Positions 5,940 to 14,917 are shown, counted from the first letter of the stretch. The stretch is DNA of 64,000 nt from an uncultured Phascolarctobacterium sp. (GCA_905207485.1 CAJLLL010000004.1:1-64000), one strand, 5' to 3'. Numbers and translations: made by a program. The notes: generated by a model from the sequence alone, not told the origin.

Positions 5940-7500
5940 GAACTTAGATTACCTTGGTTTACTTGGCGATATTGAGAAAGAACTCGAAGCCAATGTAGAC
6001 GAAAGTGTAATCGAAAAATGTAAGACCGATTTAGCTTTATTCTGTAAAACATTCTTTCCTCACATATTCACTGGCGAGTTTTGTGAATTTCATAAAGAAG
6101 TATTCCATACGCTTGAAGAATATGTTATTAAGCGCAAAGGAAGTAAGTATTACTTTGCAAGGGGTGCGCCCCGTGGACATGGTAAAAGCCAGATACTTAG
6201 CTTTGGTTTTCCGATTTGGTGTATCGTATTCGGGTATGCTAAAAATATCCTAATTGTGTCTGATACCGTAGACCAAGCTACACAGTTTATTATGGCAATC
6301 CGTGACGAACTTGAAGAAAACGAATTGCTCCGTGAAACCTTTGGAGATTTGGTTGGTACTAAAGTATGGTCTAACGCAAAAATCCAAACGGCAAACAAAA
6401 TACAGATTGTAGGTAAGGGTGCTGGTCAGAAACTTCGTGGTATTAAGTACAGACAGTTCAGACCTGACGTTATCGTGGTAGACGACCTTGAAAATGACGA
6501 AAGCGTTGAAACCGAAGCACAGAGAGCAAAACTCTTGAATTGGTTTCAGAAAGCGTTAATCCCTTGCGGAAATACAACCGTAAAAATTATCTACATTGGT
6601 ACGATACTCAACTATGAGAGTTTGCTTAACAAAATTCTTACAGCACAAGAGTATAGTATGTGGGATAGAAAAAAATATCAAGCAGTTATCAAGTTTAGCC
6701 AGTCTCCGCTTTGGGAAGATTGGGAGAACATACTAAACGACGAAAAAATTGAACACCCAGATAAAGAAGCAAGAGCGTTCTTTGAAAAGCACCGCAAGGC
6801 TATGCTTAAAGGGACACAGCTACTTTGGGCTGATAAGCAGCCCGATTACTACTATGACCTTATGCTTATGCGTAAAATGAACCCAGAAGCATTTGACAGC
6901 GAATATCAGAATGACCCTGTATCAGAGAGCCAGCGTATTTTTAAAGAAGATTGGTTTAAATACTGGGAAGTGCTGCCCGATATTCGTCAAATTTATATTG
7001 CTGTTGACCCTTCGCTTGCTAAGAAAAACAAAGCTGACAACAGTGCGATTGTAATACTTGGCAGAGGTATCGACAACTACGTTTATGTGTTAAAAGCCGA
7101 TATTAAGCGAAGAAAGCCAGACAAGATTATAGACGACTTGATTAGCGAGTGTATCACGTATCAATCAAAACTTACAAAAGTAGGTATAGAAGCGGTACAG
7201 TTCCAAGCGTTCTTTGCACAAGAATGTGGACGTAGGGCTTTAGCGCAGAATATTGCTCTGCCGATTGAGGAAATGACAACGCTAACTGATAAAGAGTTGC
7301 GCATTAAGGGTTTAGTGCCGTTTATTAGGAATGGCTACATAAAATTTAACATTGAACAGAAACGATTATTAGACGAACTAAGACGTTTTCCGAAAGGGTC
7401 AGATGATGGTATTGACGCTTTGAAAATGGGCTTGGATTTGATTTTCCCTACTGGAAAACACGGTGGCACTGGCTTGTGTTTTGGTAGTGTAGGTTATTAA
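5923..7500 (+). CDS. terL: terminase large subunit (DNA packaging ATPase/nuclease)
   Basis: The N-terminal ATPase has a Walker A-like motif (ARGAPRGHGKS, 6157-6189) and a Walker B (VIVVDD) in the first half. The C-terminal nuclease has its first acidic motif in IYIAVDPS and a late Asp pair in KGSDDGIDAL. It powers DNA packaging into the procapsid and cuts DNA. The frame is open from 5923, but there is no ATG, GTG or TTG before GTG 6256, which lies after the Walker A motif. The true start must be a rare codon (ATA 5926 or 5932) or a recoding event from the ORF at 5817. Followed by portal, as usual. Confidence 0.85.
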   Translation, partial: KIGIDKNLDYLGLLGDIEKELEANVDESVIEKCKTDLALFCKTFFPHIFTGEFCEFHKEVFHTLEEYVIKRKGSKYYFARGAPRGHGKSQILSFGFPIWCIVFGYAKNILIVSDTVDQATQFIMAIRDELEENELLRETFGDLVGTKVWSNAKIQTANKIQIVGKGAGQKLRGIKYRQFRPDVIVVDDLENDESVETEAQRAKLLNWFQKALIPCGNTTVKIIYIGTILNYESLLNKILTAQEYSMWDRKKYQAVIKFSQSPLWEDWENILNDEKIEHPDKEARAFFEKHRKAMLKGTQLLWADKQPDYYYDLMLMRKMNPEAFDSEYQNDPVSESQRIFKEDWFKYWEVLPDIRQIYIAVDPSLAKKNKADNSAIVILGRGIDNYVYVLKADIKRRKPDKIIDDLISECITYQSKLTKVGIEAVQFQAFFAQECGRRALAQNIALPIEEMTTLTDKELRIKGLVPFIRNGYIKFNIEQKRLLDELRRFPKGSDDGIDALKMGLDLIFPTGKHGGTGLCFGSVGY

Positions 7501-7517
7501 GACAAGGTGGTGACAGA

Positions 7518-8882
7518 TTGGAATTTACATTATTTGGCAAGCAATACTTTGTTGGTAGAAAACCGAAAGTTCCTGTTCCGTCTACATCTTTAGCTTATAC
7601 GCCATACGGTTATGCGATTACGAGTTTAGATGGCACGATTGATAAAGAACCAACGGCTGTACTATTACGTCAGTTCGCTAAAACGCCAGTGTGCCGTAGA
7701 GCTATCAGCATAGTAAAAAACGGTGTATTGAACTGTCCTTGGCGTATCGAAAAAGTAGATATGTCTGATGAAAGCGATTATGTAGACGCTATAAGAAAGA
7801 TTACAGGGTGCTTGGAAAATCCGAACAACGGAGACACGTTTAAGTCTTTGTTTGGTGCGGTTATCGAAGATATTTTAACAGGCGATTGTGGCGCAGTAGA
7901 GGTAGTACCTTCTGGCGACCTTAACCGACCTGTTTTTTTATTTCCCGTTGACGGGTTCACGATTAGGGTTGGGTTAGATAGAGTTAAACGACCAACCGAT
8001 ATTAAGTATAAGCAGCGTAAAATAGACGGTTCGGAAGTTCCTTTAGCAGAGCAAGACTTAATGTACTTCAAGAATACGAGTTTTACATACACTCCGCTTG
8101 GTACATCTCCTATCGAAAGTGCGTTTAAGATTATCAACTATTTGCTGGAAACGCAGAAGTATTCCGCTTCCGTAGCGAGTAAAGCAATACCGAAGTATTT
8201 ACTGAACCTTGGCGAAACAGCAACGAGAGAAGATATTGCCGCTTACCGCAAATACTTTGAAGAAGAAATCTATGGCACTGGCAGAATACCGCTTATTGGT
8301 GGTTCTAATGGTGTAAAGGGCGAACAGATTGCGCCAGCAGGAGATGAAGGGCTGTATTTGCAATGGCAACACTTCTTGACGGTTATTATCGCTTATACAT
8401 TTGGCGTTGACCCTAAACGCTTTAACGAAGGCAGTCAGACCGATAGAAGTACAGTAGCCGAGCAGAAGGAAAACATACTTGAAGAAGCTGTTATTCCTTT
8501 GGCAAACGTTATCGCTGAACAGATTAACCGTAAGATTATCGACAGGTTAGGCTACTCTGGTAAGTTGCGCTTTAAGTTCGTGTTTGAGGATAACGAAACA
8601 CGTAAGAAAGCAAAGAGTGACAGAGTGCTTGCTGAATTTAACGCAGACATTTTAACCGTGAACGAAACGAGACAGCTTTTGGGTTACAGCAAACTCGAAG
8701 GTGAGAACGAGAAGTACGGCAACTTGTTAAAGAGCGATTATAAATCACAGCTTAACATTGACTACGCTAAAGAAACTGCTGATTTGCAAACACAAAATGC
8801 TGGTGGCTACAACGGTGTAGGCAAAAACAGGTACGATAACGTAGACGACGATAGGGACGGTGATGATACCAATAATGAGTAG
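7518..8882 (+). CDS. phage portal protein
   Basis: 454 residues; TTG start after AAGGTGGTG. The sequence has the layout of dodecameric portal proteins of siphophages: a variable N-terminus, a conserved central clip/stem region (TSPIESAFKIINYLL) and an acidic C-terminus rich in Asp and Asn. It forms the DNA channel at the capsid vertex and binds terminase. Position right after terL and before the head protease supports the call. Confidence 0.85.
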   Translation: MEFTLFGKQYFVGRKPKVPVPSTSLAYTPYGYAITSLDGTIDKEPTAVLLRQFAKTPVCRRAISIVKNGVLNCPWRIEKVDMSDESDYVDAIRKITGCLENPNNGDTFKSLFGAVIEDILTGDCGAVEVVPSGDLNRPVFLFPVDGFTIRVGLDRVKRPTDIKYKQRKIDGSEVPLAEQDLMYFKNTSFTYTPLGTSPIESAFKIINYLLETQKYSASVASKAIPKYLLNLGETATREDIAAYRKYFEEEIYGTGRIPLIGGSNGVKGEQIAPAGDEGLYLQWQHFLTVIIAYTFGVDPKRFNEGSQTDRSTVAEQKENILEEAVIPLANVIAEQINRKIIDRLGYSGKLRFKFVFEDNETRKKAKSDRVLAEFNADILTVNETRQLLGYSKLEGENEKYGNLLKSDYKSQLNIDYAKETADLQTQNAGGYNGVGKNRYDNVDDDRDGDDTNNE

Positions 8883-9825
8883 TAATTTATTCTTACAATT
8901 TAATAATTTTAAGTTTGAGAGTACCGCTGACGAGCATATTAATAAATTGCCGTTTAGCGGTATTTGTTTATTCGCAGACAAACCTTCTGACGCTATTCCT
9001 TGTGGCGCAGATAAGCCAGTTAAATTTTCACGGGAAGCAATACAGAACGCTTTAGATAGCTTCGCTGGTATGGGCGTAAATTGCCGTTATAATCCGTGGG
9101 ACTGTCCAGAGGACGCATTAACAGGGCATGATGAGCACTTCAAGATTGGCGTTGTTGAAAGAGCTGAACTCGAAGCTGATGGCGGTGTTCACATAGACGG
9201 TTTGCTCTGGAAGCACGATATGTATGAAGTGTGCTTTATGATACAGAACGCCAAAGACAGCCTTGGTTTTTCGGTAGAGGTATTCATTGAGGATATGAAA
9301 GACCTTGGCGATTGTTACGAAGTAGAGCAATTTACTTTTACTGGTGTTTCTATATTGTATAAAAATTTAGCCGCATTTAGAACTACACAAATAGCGGCGC
9401 AAGCAAAACAAATGCAAAAGGAGACTGATTTAATGACAAAAGAAGAACTTGACGCTATTGTTGGCAAGATTAGTGAAGGTTTCGCTGACTTGAAAGCAAG
9501 TTTCGGTGCGGTTTCTGAAAAACTTGACGCTCTGGCTGCTAAAGAGCCTGTTTCTGTTGACTTTTCTGCTGTAACCGCTTCTATTGACGCTTTGGGTGAA
9601 AAACTGGAAGCAAAAGAACCTGTCGTTCCTGAACTGAAAGCAGACAACGAACCTACTCCGAAAACAGACGGTATGCAGTTCGCAGGCAAAGAAGATGAAG
9701 TTCCGAAAGACACGGGCTGGAAAGCAGCTTGTGAAGCTATCGACAACGACGCTTCTATTCCCGACAACCTCAAAGCTCATAAAAAAGTAGTAGCATATAT
9801 CGCTTCTGCCAAAAAATCTAACTAA
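8875..9825 (+). CDS. putative prohead protease / scaffold fusion
   Basis: ATG 8875 overlaps the portal stop and has GGTGAT upstream; product 316 residues. The N-terminal two-thirds has a folded-protease look (His in GHDEHFKIGVVE, a Ser in SLGFSVEVF), resembling capsid maturation proteases. The C-terminal part is Ala/Glu/Lys-rich coiled coil, typical of scaffold. Place between portal and major capsid fits. The catalytic assignment is inferred. A second in-frame start at 9433 probably makes the scaffold alone. Confidence 0.65.
   Translation: MSSNLFLQFNNFKFESTADEHINKLPFSGICLFADKPSDAIPCGADKPVKFSREAIQNALDSFAGMGVNCRYNPWDCPEDALTGHDEHFKIGVVERAELEADGGVHIDGLLWKHDMYEVCFMIQNAKDSLGFSVEVFIEDMKDLGDCYEVEQFTFTGVSILYKNLAAFRTTQIAAQAKQMQKETDLMTKEELDAIVGKISEGFADLKASFGAVSEKLDALAAKEPVSVDFSAVTASIDALGEKLEAKEPVVPELKADNEPTPKTDGMQFAGKEDEVPKDTGWKAACEAIDNDASIPDNLKAHKKVVAYIASAKKSN
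9433..9825 (+). CDS. nested scaffolding protein from internal start
   Basis: ATG 9433 lies in frame inside the protease gene and has a near-perfect AAAAGGAG (9416-9423) nine bases upstream. The 130-residue product is the coiled-coil, Ala/Glu-rich C-terminal domain. This copies the lambda C/Nu3 arrangement, where protease and scaffold share a frame. The scaffold would guide capsid assembly and leave or be degraded before packaging. Confidence 0.65.
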   Translation: MTKEELDAIVGKISEGFADLKASFGAVSEKLDALAAKEPVSVDFSAVTASIDALGEKLEAKEPVVPELKADNEPTPKTDGMQFAGKEDEVPKDTGWKAACEAIDNDASIPDNLKAHKKVVAYIASAKKSN

Positions 9826-9844
9826 TAAAGGAGAAATGTGATAC

Positions 9845-10813
9845 ATGAGTTCTAAATTTATTACATTTGAAGCTGGCTCTGCCGCTGGTTTGAACACAGG
9901 CAACGGTTTTATTTATGTTCCTGTATTTGAAAAAGAAATTCTCGACCTTGTAGGTAAACGTGGCTATCTCTTGCGTCGTATGAAAACTAAAGCCGCTACT
10001 GGCAACCCGACACAGTATTTTGAAAAACGTGCAGTTGCTTCTACTGCTTCTTTCCAAGACCCGCACGATTTGAAAGCCAATAAATACACTGTACAGCGTG
10101 TAAATAAAGCAGCTTTCATCAAAGCAATCACTAACGAAATTGAGTTCTCTCATTTTGACCGTGAAGTAGGAGCACAGCAGGGTTTGTACAATGGTTTGAC
10201 TACCGAAGATATTCAGTCTATGGTTTCTGACCTGTTGATGTTACAGGACGCTAAAGTATGGACTGGTAATGATACTTCTCTGTCTGAAAGCACTACAAAC
10301 GAGTATGTAGGTCTTTTGACCCAGATTACCCAGACCGCAGACGTACCCGAAGGTACTCTTATTACCGACTTTGTTCGCACTAAAGTAGCTGAACTCGCTG
10401 CTAAAACCGATTATGATGTTCGTCCTTCTCTTATCGTTGTAAATCCGCTGACTTATGACCTTATTGAACAGGAAGAACAGTCTCGTCCTAACACTGTAAA
10501 AGGTTATGAGGTAGAAATCACAGCAGGTATTAAAGTTCGTGGCATTATGACTTGCATGGGCGTTCTGCCGATTGCTCCTGACCCGTACTTACCTGTTGGT
10601 GAAGATGGTGTTCACAATATTGCGGTACTGTCTGAAAATCTGCTGACCCGTTACTATGTAACCAGCCCGAACCCTCGTATTTTCGCTTTTGGTATTCAGG
10701 ACGAAAGCCTTAACGAAAAATACATGGCTCTGCAATATGACTGCATTGTAGCAAAAGGTGCAGATTACGCTCACCTTATTATCAAAAAAAAAGTAGCACA
10801 GGCGGGGGCGTAA
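9845..10813 (+). CDS. major capsid protein
   Basis: 322 residues; ATG with AAAGGAGAA upstream. It follows the scaffold directly and looks like a HK97-fold major capsid protein: N-terminal arm (residues 1-60), a long helix-rich P domain, and a late beta-rich A domain. Its last codons include nine A in a row (10784-10792) forming the canonical slippery A AAA AAA G. A -1 shift there bypasses the TAA at 10811 and extends the protein to 10923. Confidence 0.85.
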   Translation: MSSKFITFEAGSAAGLNTGNGFIYVPVFEKEILDLVGKRGYLLRRMKTKAATGNPTQYFEKRAVASTASFQDPHDLKANKYTVQRVNKAAFIKAITNEIEFSHFDREVGAQQGLYNGLTTEDIQSMVSDLLMLQDAKVWTGNDTSLSESTTNEYVGLLTQITQTADVPEGTLITDFVRTKVAELAAKTDYDVRPSLIVVNPLTYDLIEQEEQSRPNTVKGYEVEITAGIKVRGIMTCMGVLPIAPDPYLPVGEDGVHNIAVLSENLLTRYYVTSPNPRIFAFGIQDESLNEKYMALQYDCIVAKGADYAHLIIKKKVAQAGA

Positions 10814-10923
10814 CACCCGTTGACACGGAAGCAGTAGTTGGTGAAGCCGTTGTTGGTACAGCTACCGTAGCGGCTTCCACTACTAAAACTCGTACAAAAC
10901 GTGTTACTACAAAGAAAGGCTGA
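9845..10923 (+). CDS. capsid protein, -1 frameshift long form
   Basis: Reading the -1 frame after the A9 run (zero-frame codons AAA AAA AAA GTA) adds about 43 residues ending at TGA 10921-10923. The added tail contains VDTEAVVGEAVVG and a basic Thr/Lys-rich end. The open -1 frame, tight spacing to the next gene and the canonical heptamer argue for programmed recoding, as in the T7 10A/10B pair. A single-tRNA slip at GGGGG (10804-10808) is an alternative site in the same frame pair. Confidence 0.65.
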
Positions 10924-10928
10924 TGTGA

Positions 10929-11465
10929 ATGGCATATAGCAAAACCACTTGGAACACAGGCGATAAAATTACCGCTGAAAAATTAAACAACATTGAAACA
11001 GGCGTTGGCAACGCTCTTGAAAAACCTGCGGCAGATGGCGCAGAAGGTCAGATTTTAGCACGTAACGCTGACGGCACTCTTGCTTGGACAAACAAGCCTG
11101 CTGACGGCAAAAATGGTGCAGACGGAGCAGATGGCGTTGCAGGTAAAATTACCGCAGTAACAGCGACCGTTGACGCTAACACTGGTACTCCTGCCGTTGA
11201 GGTAACTCTTGGCGGTACTGAAACAGCAAGAACCGTAGCTCTTGCGTTTAAAAATCTTAAAGGAGCAAAAGGCGATAAGGGCGATACAGGCGCTACTGGT
11301 GCTACTGGTGCTGATGGTAAAGACGGTGCTGCTGGGGCAGCAGGCAAGGACGCTCCTACAATTAAATCTTGCGTTATCAACGTAAACGGAGCTACTGTTT
11401 CTGGTACTTTAACCCTGTCTGACAATAGCACAGTAGCTATTACAGGTACTTACACAGCGGCGTAA
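10929..11465 (+). CDS. collagen-like repeat virion protein
   Basis: 178 residues. The N-terminal 30 residues (KTTWNTGDKITAEKLNNIE) are an attachment motif common in phage fibre and decoration proteins. Residues about 54-72 and 112-140 contain Gly-X-Y repeats (GDKGDTGATGATGADG), so a trimeric collagen-like stalk is expected, with a small beta domain at the C-terminus. Located between capsid and connector genes, it is probably a head fibre or decoration protein. Confidence 0.7.
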   Translation: MAYSKTTWNTGDKITAEKLNNIETGVGNALEKPAADGAEGQILARNADGTLAWTNKPADGKNGADGADGVAGKITAVTATVDANTGTPAVEVTLGGTETARTVALAFKNLKGAKGDKGDTGATGATGADGKDGAAGAAGKDAPTIKSCVINVNGATVSGTLTLSDNSTVAITGTYTAA

Positions 11466-11476
11466 AGAGGTAACTA

Positions 11477-12058
11477 ATGAGCCAGTATCTAAACGAAGAA
11501 GAAATCCTCAAATACTGTAACCGAGTTCCAGCCGTACAAGTATCTGACGTGATTATCGCTTCTAACTTAATTGACGGTTATTTGGGATTTTCATTTTCGG
11601 AAGCAGATACGGTTGAGACAGTTAGGTTAAACGAAAAGCGCAGAGGAAGATTGAAGCATTACCCAGTTATCGAAGTGAAATCTATTAAAGAGGTTTACGC
11701 TTCACCTGTTGGGTTGGCAAAATCTGACGGTAACACTGAACAGTTTTACCAAGACGTAGAAAACGACGGCTACTTTTACTATTATCCGAAAGTAAGTCCG
11801 TTTCGTATGCCAATGGATTTTTGCGCTCCATTTATTCCTCGCTTGTCGCTTGAAATTAGTTACAAATACGGCTACTCGGAAGTACCCGAAGAAGTCAAAT
11901 ACGTCACAGCTATGCTTGCTCAAAATATTAAACAACTCGCTACCTTCGCAGGCGCAAAACGCCTAAACACTCTTGATTATACCGTAGAGATGAGTAATCC
12001 GTCGTTTTTTACAGACGATATGCGCTCTATTCTTTCTAAGTATAGGAGTATCGTGTGA
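11477..12058 (+). CDS. head-tail connector (gp6/gp15-like)
   Basis: 193 residues; ATG start shortly after the collagen-like gene. Helical N-terminus (LNEEEILKYCNRV) resembles small adaptor proteins that sit under the portal. The position right after the capsid genes and the four-gene overlap chain (this gene to 13624) fits the neck module. Family assignment is by context and general look. Confidence 0.55.
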   Translation: MSQYLNEEEILKYCNRVPAVQVSDVIIASNLIDGYLGFSFSEADTVETVRLNEKRRGRLKHYPVIEVKSIKEVYASPVGLAKSDGNTEQFYQDVENDGYFYYYPKVSPFRMPMDFCAPFIPRLSLEISYKYGYSEVPEEVKYVTAMLAQNIKQLATFAGAKRLNTLDYTVEMSNPSFFTDDMRSILSKYRSIV

Positions 12059-12627
12059 GCCTGCAAGGTTTTTTTCTTACTAAAGAGTATGATGTCTATG
12101 GTTTAGACGGCTTGTTAAAGTGTAGTGAATTAATCCATATTACACGGCAATCCAACTCGAATACAGATTTTGCACATTCGTATAAATTCCGTGGCTTTTT
12201 AGCTGACGATACGCAGATTGAAACAGGCGACCTTGTTGCTTACGGAGATGACAGGCTGCTTGTTACTGCGTTTCGCCATACGGATTTTATGAATACTAAC
12301 ACGGCTAATATGTGGCTGTGTGATAGCACTTGCTCAATTTACCGATTGAAAGGTAAATACGCAGGCAACCAACGTATTGGGAATGAATTAATTCCAGTCG
12401 TTGAAGATGTGCCATGTGTACAGCAAGACACAAACGGCAAGATGAAGTATTATGACGCAGGTTTGCTTGAAAGCACTACGAAACTGGTCTACATACAACG
12501 GACGGCAGAAGTAGAGCTTATGGATAGAGTTGTTATTGATGGGCAAAATTATGAAGTGGACAGTATTTCGACTTCGATTAAAAACGTGCTGGTGTTACAG
12601 CTCTCACCTGACAAGAGGGCAATATGA
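12055..12627 (+). CDS. head closure / neck protein, putative
   Basis: 190 residues; GTG start overlaps the previous stop by four bases. Mainly beta-strand composition with a late DRVVIDGQNYEVDSIS strand pattern, common in head-closure proteins. Function inferred from its place second in the neck cluster. Confidence 0.5.
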   Translation: MSLQGFFLTKEYDVYGLDGLLKCSELIHITRQSNSNTDFAHSYKFRGFLADDTQIETGDLVAYGDDRLLVTAFRHTDFMNTNTANMWLCDSTCSIYRLKGKYAGNQRIGNELIPVVEDVPCVQQDTNGKMKYYDAGLLESTTKLVYIQRTAEVELMDRVVIDGQNYEVDSISTSIKNVLVLQLSPDKRAI

Positions 12628-13199
12628 ATAACACAGCGCAGGTGCAGAATAATATCCTAAAAGCAATTCTCAATGTATGTGATAGCGAAGCTGGCAAAAT
12701 CGTAGCGGACATAAAAGCTGATTATTCTGGTATCAATAATGTAAACGGAAAAGCTGATGTTACAAGTGAGCTTAAACGATACGCTAAAGACCAGATTATT
12801 ATGTCGATTATTTCCGCAGGGCAAAAAGCTGTAATCGCTGAATATGGTAAAGGTTCTTTAATGGACAAAAACAACCCAGCATTGGACGACTATTTTAACG
12901 AAGATGGTACGTTTAATAAGCGCAGGTTAGCCCACGGGTTAGCGATTATGACAAGACCTTATGACGAGCAATATAAAAATCTTGATGGCGTAGTAATTAA
13001 GCGTAAGCCACCGAAACGAGAATACAACTTAGAGGAAACTGGTATGAAACAGTATCAGCCTGTTGAACCTAAGTATATTGTTCGCAAAGCGGTAGAGCAG
13101 CGGTTAAATATTATTCTTGAAAAGATTGCCGAAGCGGTAGCCATAGAAAGCAAGATTGAGAAAATGTTTGAAGGGTTTAAATTTAAGGTGAAGCTATGA
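12624..13199 (+). CDS. neck/tail completion protein (HK97 gp10-like), putative
   Basis: 191 residues; ATG overlaps the previous stop. Helical N-terminus, a central YGKGS segment and a helical C-terminus; this shape and third position in the neck cluster fit the HK97 gp10 type. Not verified by any search. Confidence 0.5.
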   Translation: MNNTAQVQNNILKAILNVCDSEAGKIVADIKADYSGINNVNGKADVTSELKRYAKDQIIMSIISAGQKAVIAEYGKGSLMDKNNPALDDYFNEDGTFNKRRLAHGLAIMTRPYDEQYKNLDGVVIKRKPPKREYNLEETGMKQYQPVEPKYIVRKAVEQRLNIILEKIAEAVAIESKIEKMFEGFKFKVKL

Positions 13200-13624
13200 C
13201 GAATAGTTTTGACTTGTTAGACGAAATTTTTGAGCGTTGCGTAAGTGACGAAGAAATGATTAGTCTTTTGGAAATAAATACCGAACTTACAGGTGATGAA
13301 CTCTTAGACGAGCAGAACCTCAAAGTACGCAGGGAGTATCAAACGGCAGACGTTATCGAGCCACAAGATACTCCTTTTATTTCTGTGTATTTTATGCACG
13401 CTGAAAAGTCTAAAAAGAATTACCTTGTAAACGTAGGCGATTTATATGTTGATATTTACACGCACAATATGTACGAAGCTGGGTTAATCTCTAAGGCGTT
13501 TCGTAGAATTGCCAAAGGATTAGACGTACAGCCTTTGTTGATGTACGAAGGTCAGCATTACAGCGGTGTAACTGGTGTTCGTAAATATCGTTTGATTTAC
13601 AATCCGTTAATTGACGGAGAATAA
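13196..13624 (+). CDS. tail terminator protein, putative
   Basis: 142 residues; ATG overlaps the previous stop. Compact alpha/beta protein immediately before the tail-tube gene, the usual position of the tail terminator that caps the tube and fixes its length. Call rests on context. Confidence 0.5.
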   Translation: MTNSFDLLDEIFERCVSDEEMISLLEINTELTGDELLDEQNLKVRREYQTADVIEPQDTPFISVYFMHAEKSKKNYLVNVGDLYVDIYTHNMYEAGLISKAFRRIAKGLDVQPLLMYEGQHYSGVTGVRKYRLIYNPLIDGE

Positions 13625-13645
13625 AACGAAAGGTGAGTGAACTAC

Positions 13646-14422
13646 TTGATTGATACTAAAAATATGGTAATTCACGGTACAGGCACAGCATTTTTGATTG
13701 GCTCTGATGGCACAACTGGCGCACAGCTTATGAAAATGCAGAACATGACAATCGAAATCACTTCCGAAAGCGAGGACGTGTTCGGTGGCGATAGTCTGTT
13801 CCCGTTCTACAACTACATTACATCTAAATCTGCAACCTTTACTTTCACCAACGCTACTGTTGACCTGAACGTATTGGCTATGACACAGGGTGTTCCTGTT
13901 ATTGGTGGTGGCGAAGCATTTGGTAACGAAACTATTACCGTAAAAGGTACTGGCGATACCCTTGCTATCACTACTGGCGTTCAGACTGACACCGTAGAGG
14001 TTTTAACTGATGAAGGTAAACGCCTTACACGTGTTTCTGATAGTCCTACTGCTGGACAGTTCTCTTGCACTGAAAATGGCGCATTAACTTTTGGTGAAGA
14101 TGTTACCGCAGGCACTAAAGTTCATGTATCTTACGTATACGAAGTAGAAGAAGGTTCTACCGTTCACGTATTTACTGATAGCGTTCCTGGCTACGTAGAA
14201 CTTCGCCATGTATCTAACGTAACTGAAATCCCTGACGGGAAAGGCGGTACTAAGAAAGTACGTCTGTATACTCGTGTATACAAAGCTCGTTGTGATGGTG
14301 GTTTCAACCTTGAACAGACCAGAGATGGTGCTACTGCTCCTGAAATTACCTTCACTTCTGTTGACCCTGAACGCAGCGATAAACGCTTCGTTTCTTACAG
14401 CGTAGTTGAAGAAAAAAACTGA
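13646..14422 (+). CDS. major tail tube protein
   Basis: 258 residues from TTG 13646; this start is preferred over GTG 13637 because GAAAGGTGAG (13628-13637) is then properly spaced. Beta-rich protein placed between the tail terminator and the G/GT chaperone pair, where the tail tube gene lies in lambda-like phages. The last codons read GAA AAA AAC TGA, a perfect A AAA AAC slippery site (14413-14419) next to the stop. Confidence 0.75.
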   Translation: MIDTKNMVIHGTGTAFLIGSDGTTGAQLMKMQNMTIEITSESEDVFGGDSLFPFYNYITSKSATFTFTNATVDLNVLAMTQGVPVIGGGEAFGNETITVKGTGDTLAITTGVQTDTVEVLTDEGKRLTRVSDSPTAGQFSCTENGALTFGEDVTAGTKVHVSYVYEVEEGSTVHVFTDSVPGYVELRHVSNVTEIPDGKGGTKKVRLYTRVYKARCDGGFNLEQTRDGATAPEITFTSVDPERSDKRFVSYSVVEEKN

Positions 14423-14499
14423 TTAACCCTACACCGCCTATTGAAGAAGCTAACAATATAGTTGGCGAAGCAGTTGTAGGGGAAGCAGTAATTGAATAA
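13646..14499 (+). CDS. tail tube protein, -1 frameshift long form
   Basis: A -1 shift at A AAA AAC bypasses TGA 14420 and adds about 26 residues (starting LINPTPPIEEA) up to TAA 14497-14499. The tail contains IVGEAVVGEAVIE, nearly the same as part of the capsid extension. Two different structural proteins therefore carry the same tag only in their recoded forms. Confidence 0.65.
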
Positions 14500-14503
14500 G
14501 TTT

Positions 14504-14540
14504 TAGCCCGCTGCCTTGTCGCAGCGGTGCTTCCTATTTT
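14504..14540 (+). terminator. hairpin after the tail tube gene
   Basis: CCGCTGC pairs with GCAGCGG across a six-base loop, followed by a T-rich run. It may trim or attenuate the transcript, or help the upstream frameshift, although it lies over 80 bases downstream of the slippery site. Confidence 0.4.
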
Positions 14541-14554
14541 TAAAAGGAGAGACA

Positions 14555-14917
14555 ATGGACAACAAAGAGATTGTAAAAGACCCGTTTACTGATTATAAAG
14601 ATATTTTGTGCAGGGACGGTATTAAACGCAGAGTATATCCTGCGAAATTAAAATATAAAGATAAAATTAGAGAATTATCGCCTAAGTTCAACGATATGTT
14701 TATTGCCGAGAATATTCTTGAACTTAATAACAGCGGTGAATATACAGACGAAGCGTGGGACGCTATGCTTGAAATTTTATACATGGCTTTTGACGGCAAA
14801 TATACTAAAGAGGAAATTTTGGATTTTCTTGATGTATCACAAGCTGTTGAAGTATTTAGTGTGTTTTACGGTTTGTCGAGCTTAAAAAAAAAGATAACCC
14901 AGATGACGAAGGTTTAA
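14555..14917 (+). CDS. tail assembly chaperone, short form (gpG-like)
   Basis: 120 residues; ATG 14555 follows AAAAGGAGA. Small helical, acidic protein between tail tube and tape measure. It ends with TTA AAA AAA AAG before reaching TAA, the classic overlap used by gpG/gpGT. It helps tail-tube subunits assemble on the tape measure and is not in the mature virion. Confidence 0.8.
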   Translation: MDNKEIVKDPFTDYKDILCRDGIKRRVYPAKLKYKDKIRELSPKFNDMFIAENILELNNSGEYTDEAWDAMLEILYMAFDGKYTKEEILDFLDVSQAVEVFSVFYGLSSLKKKITQMTKV

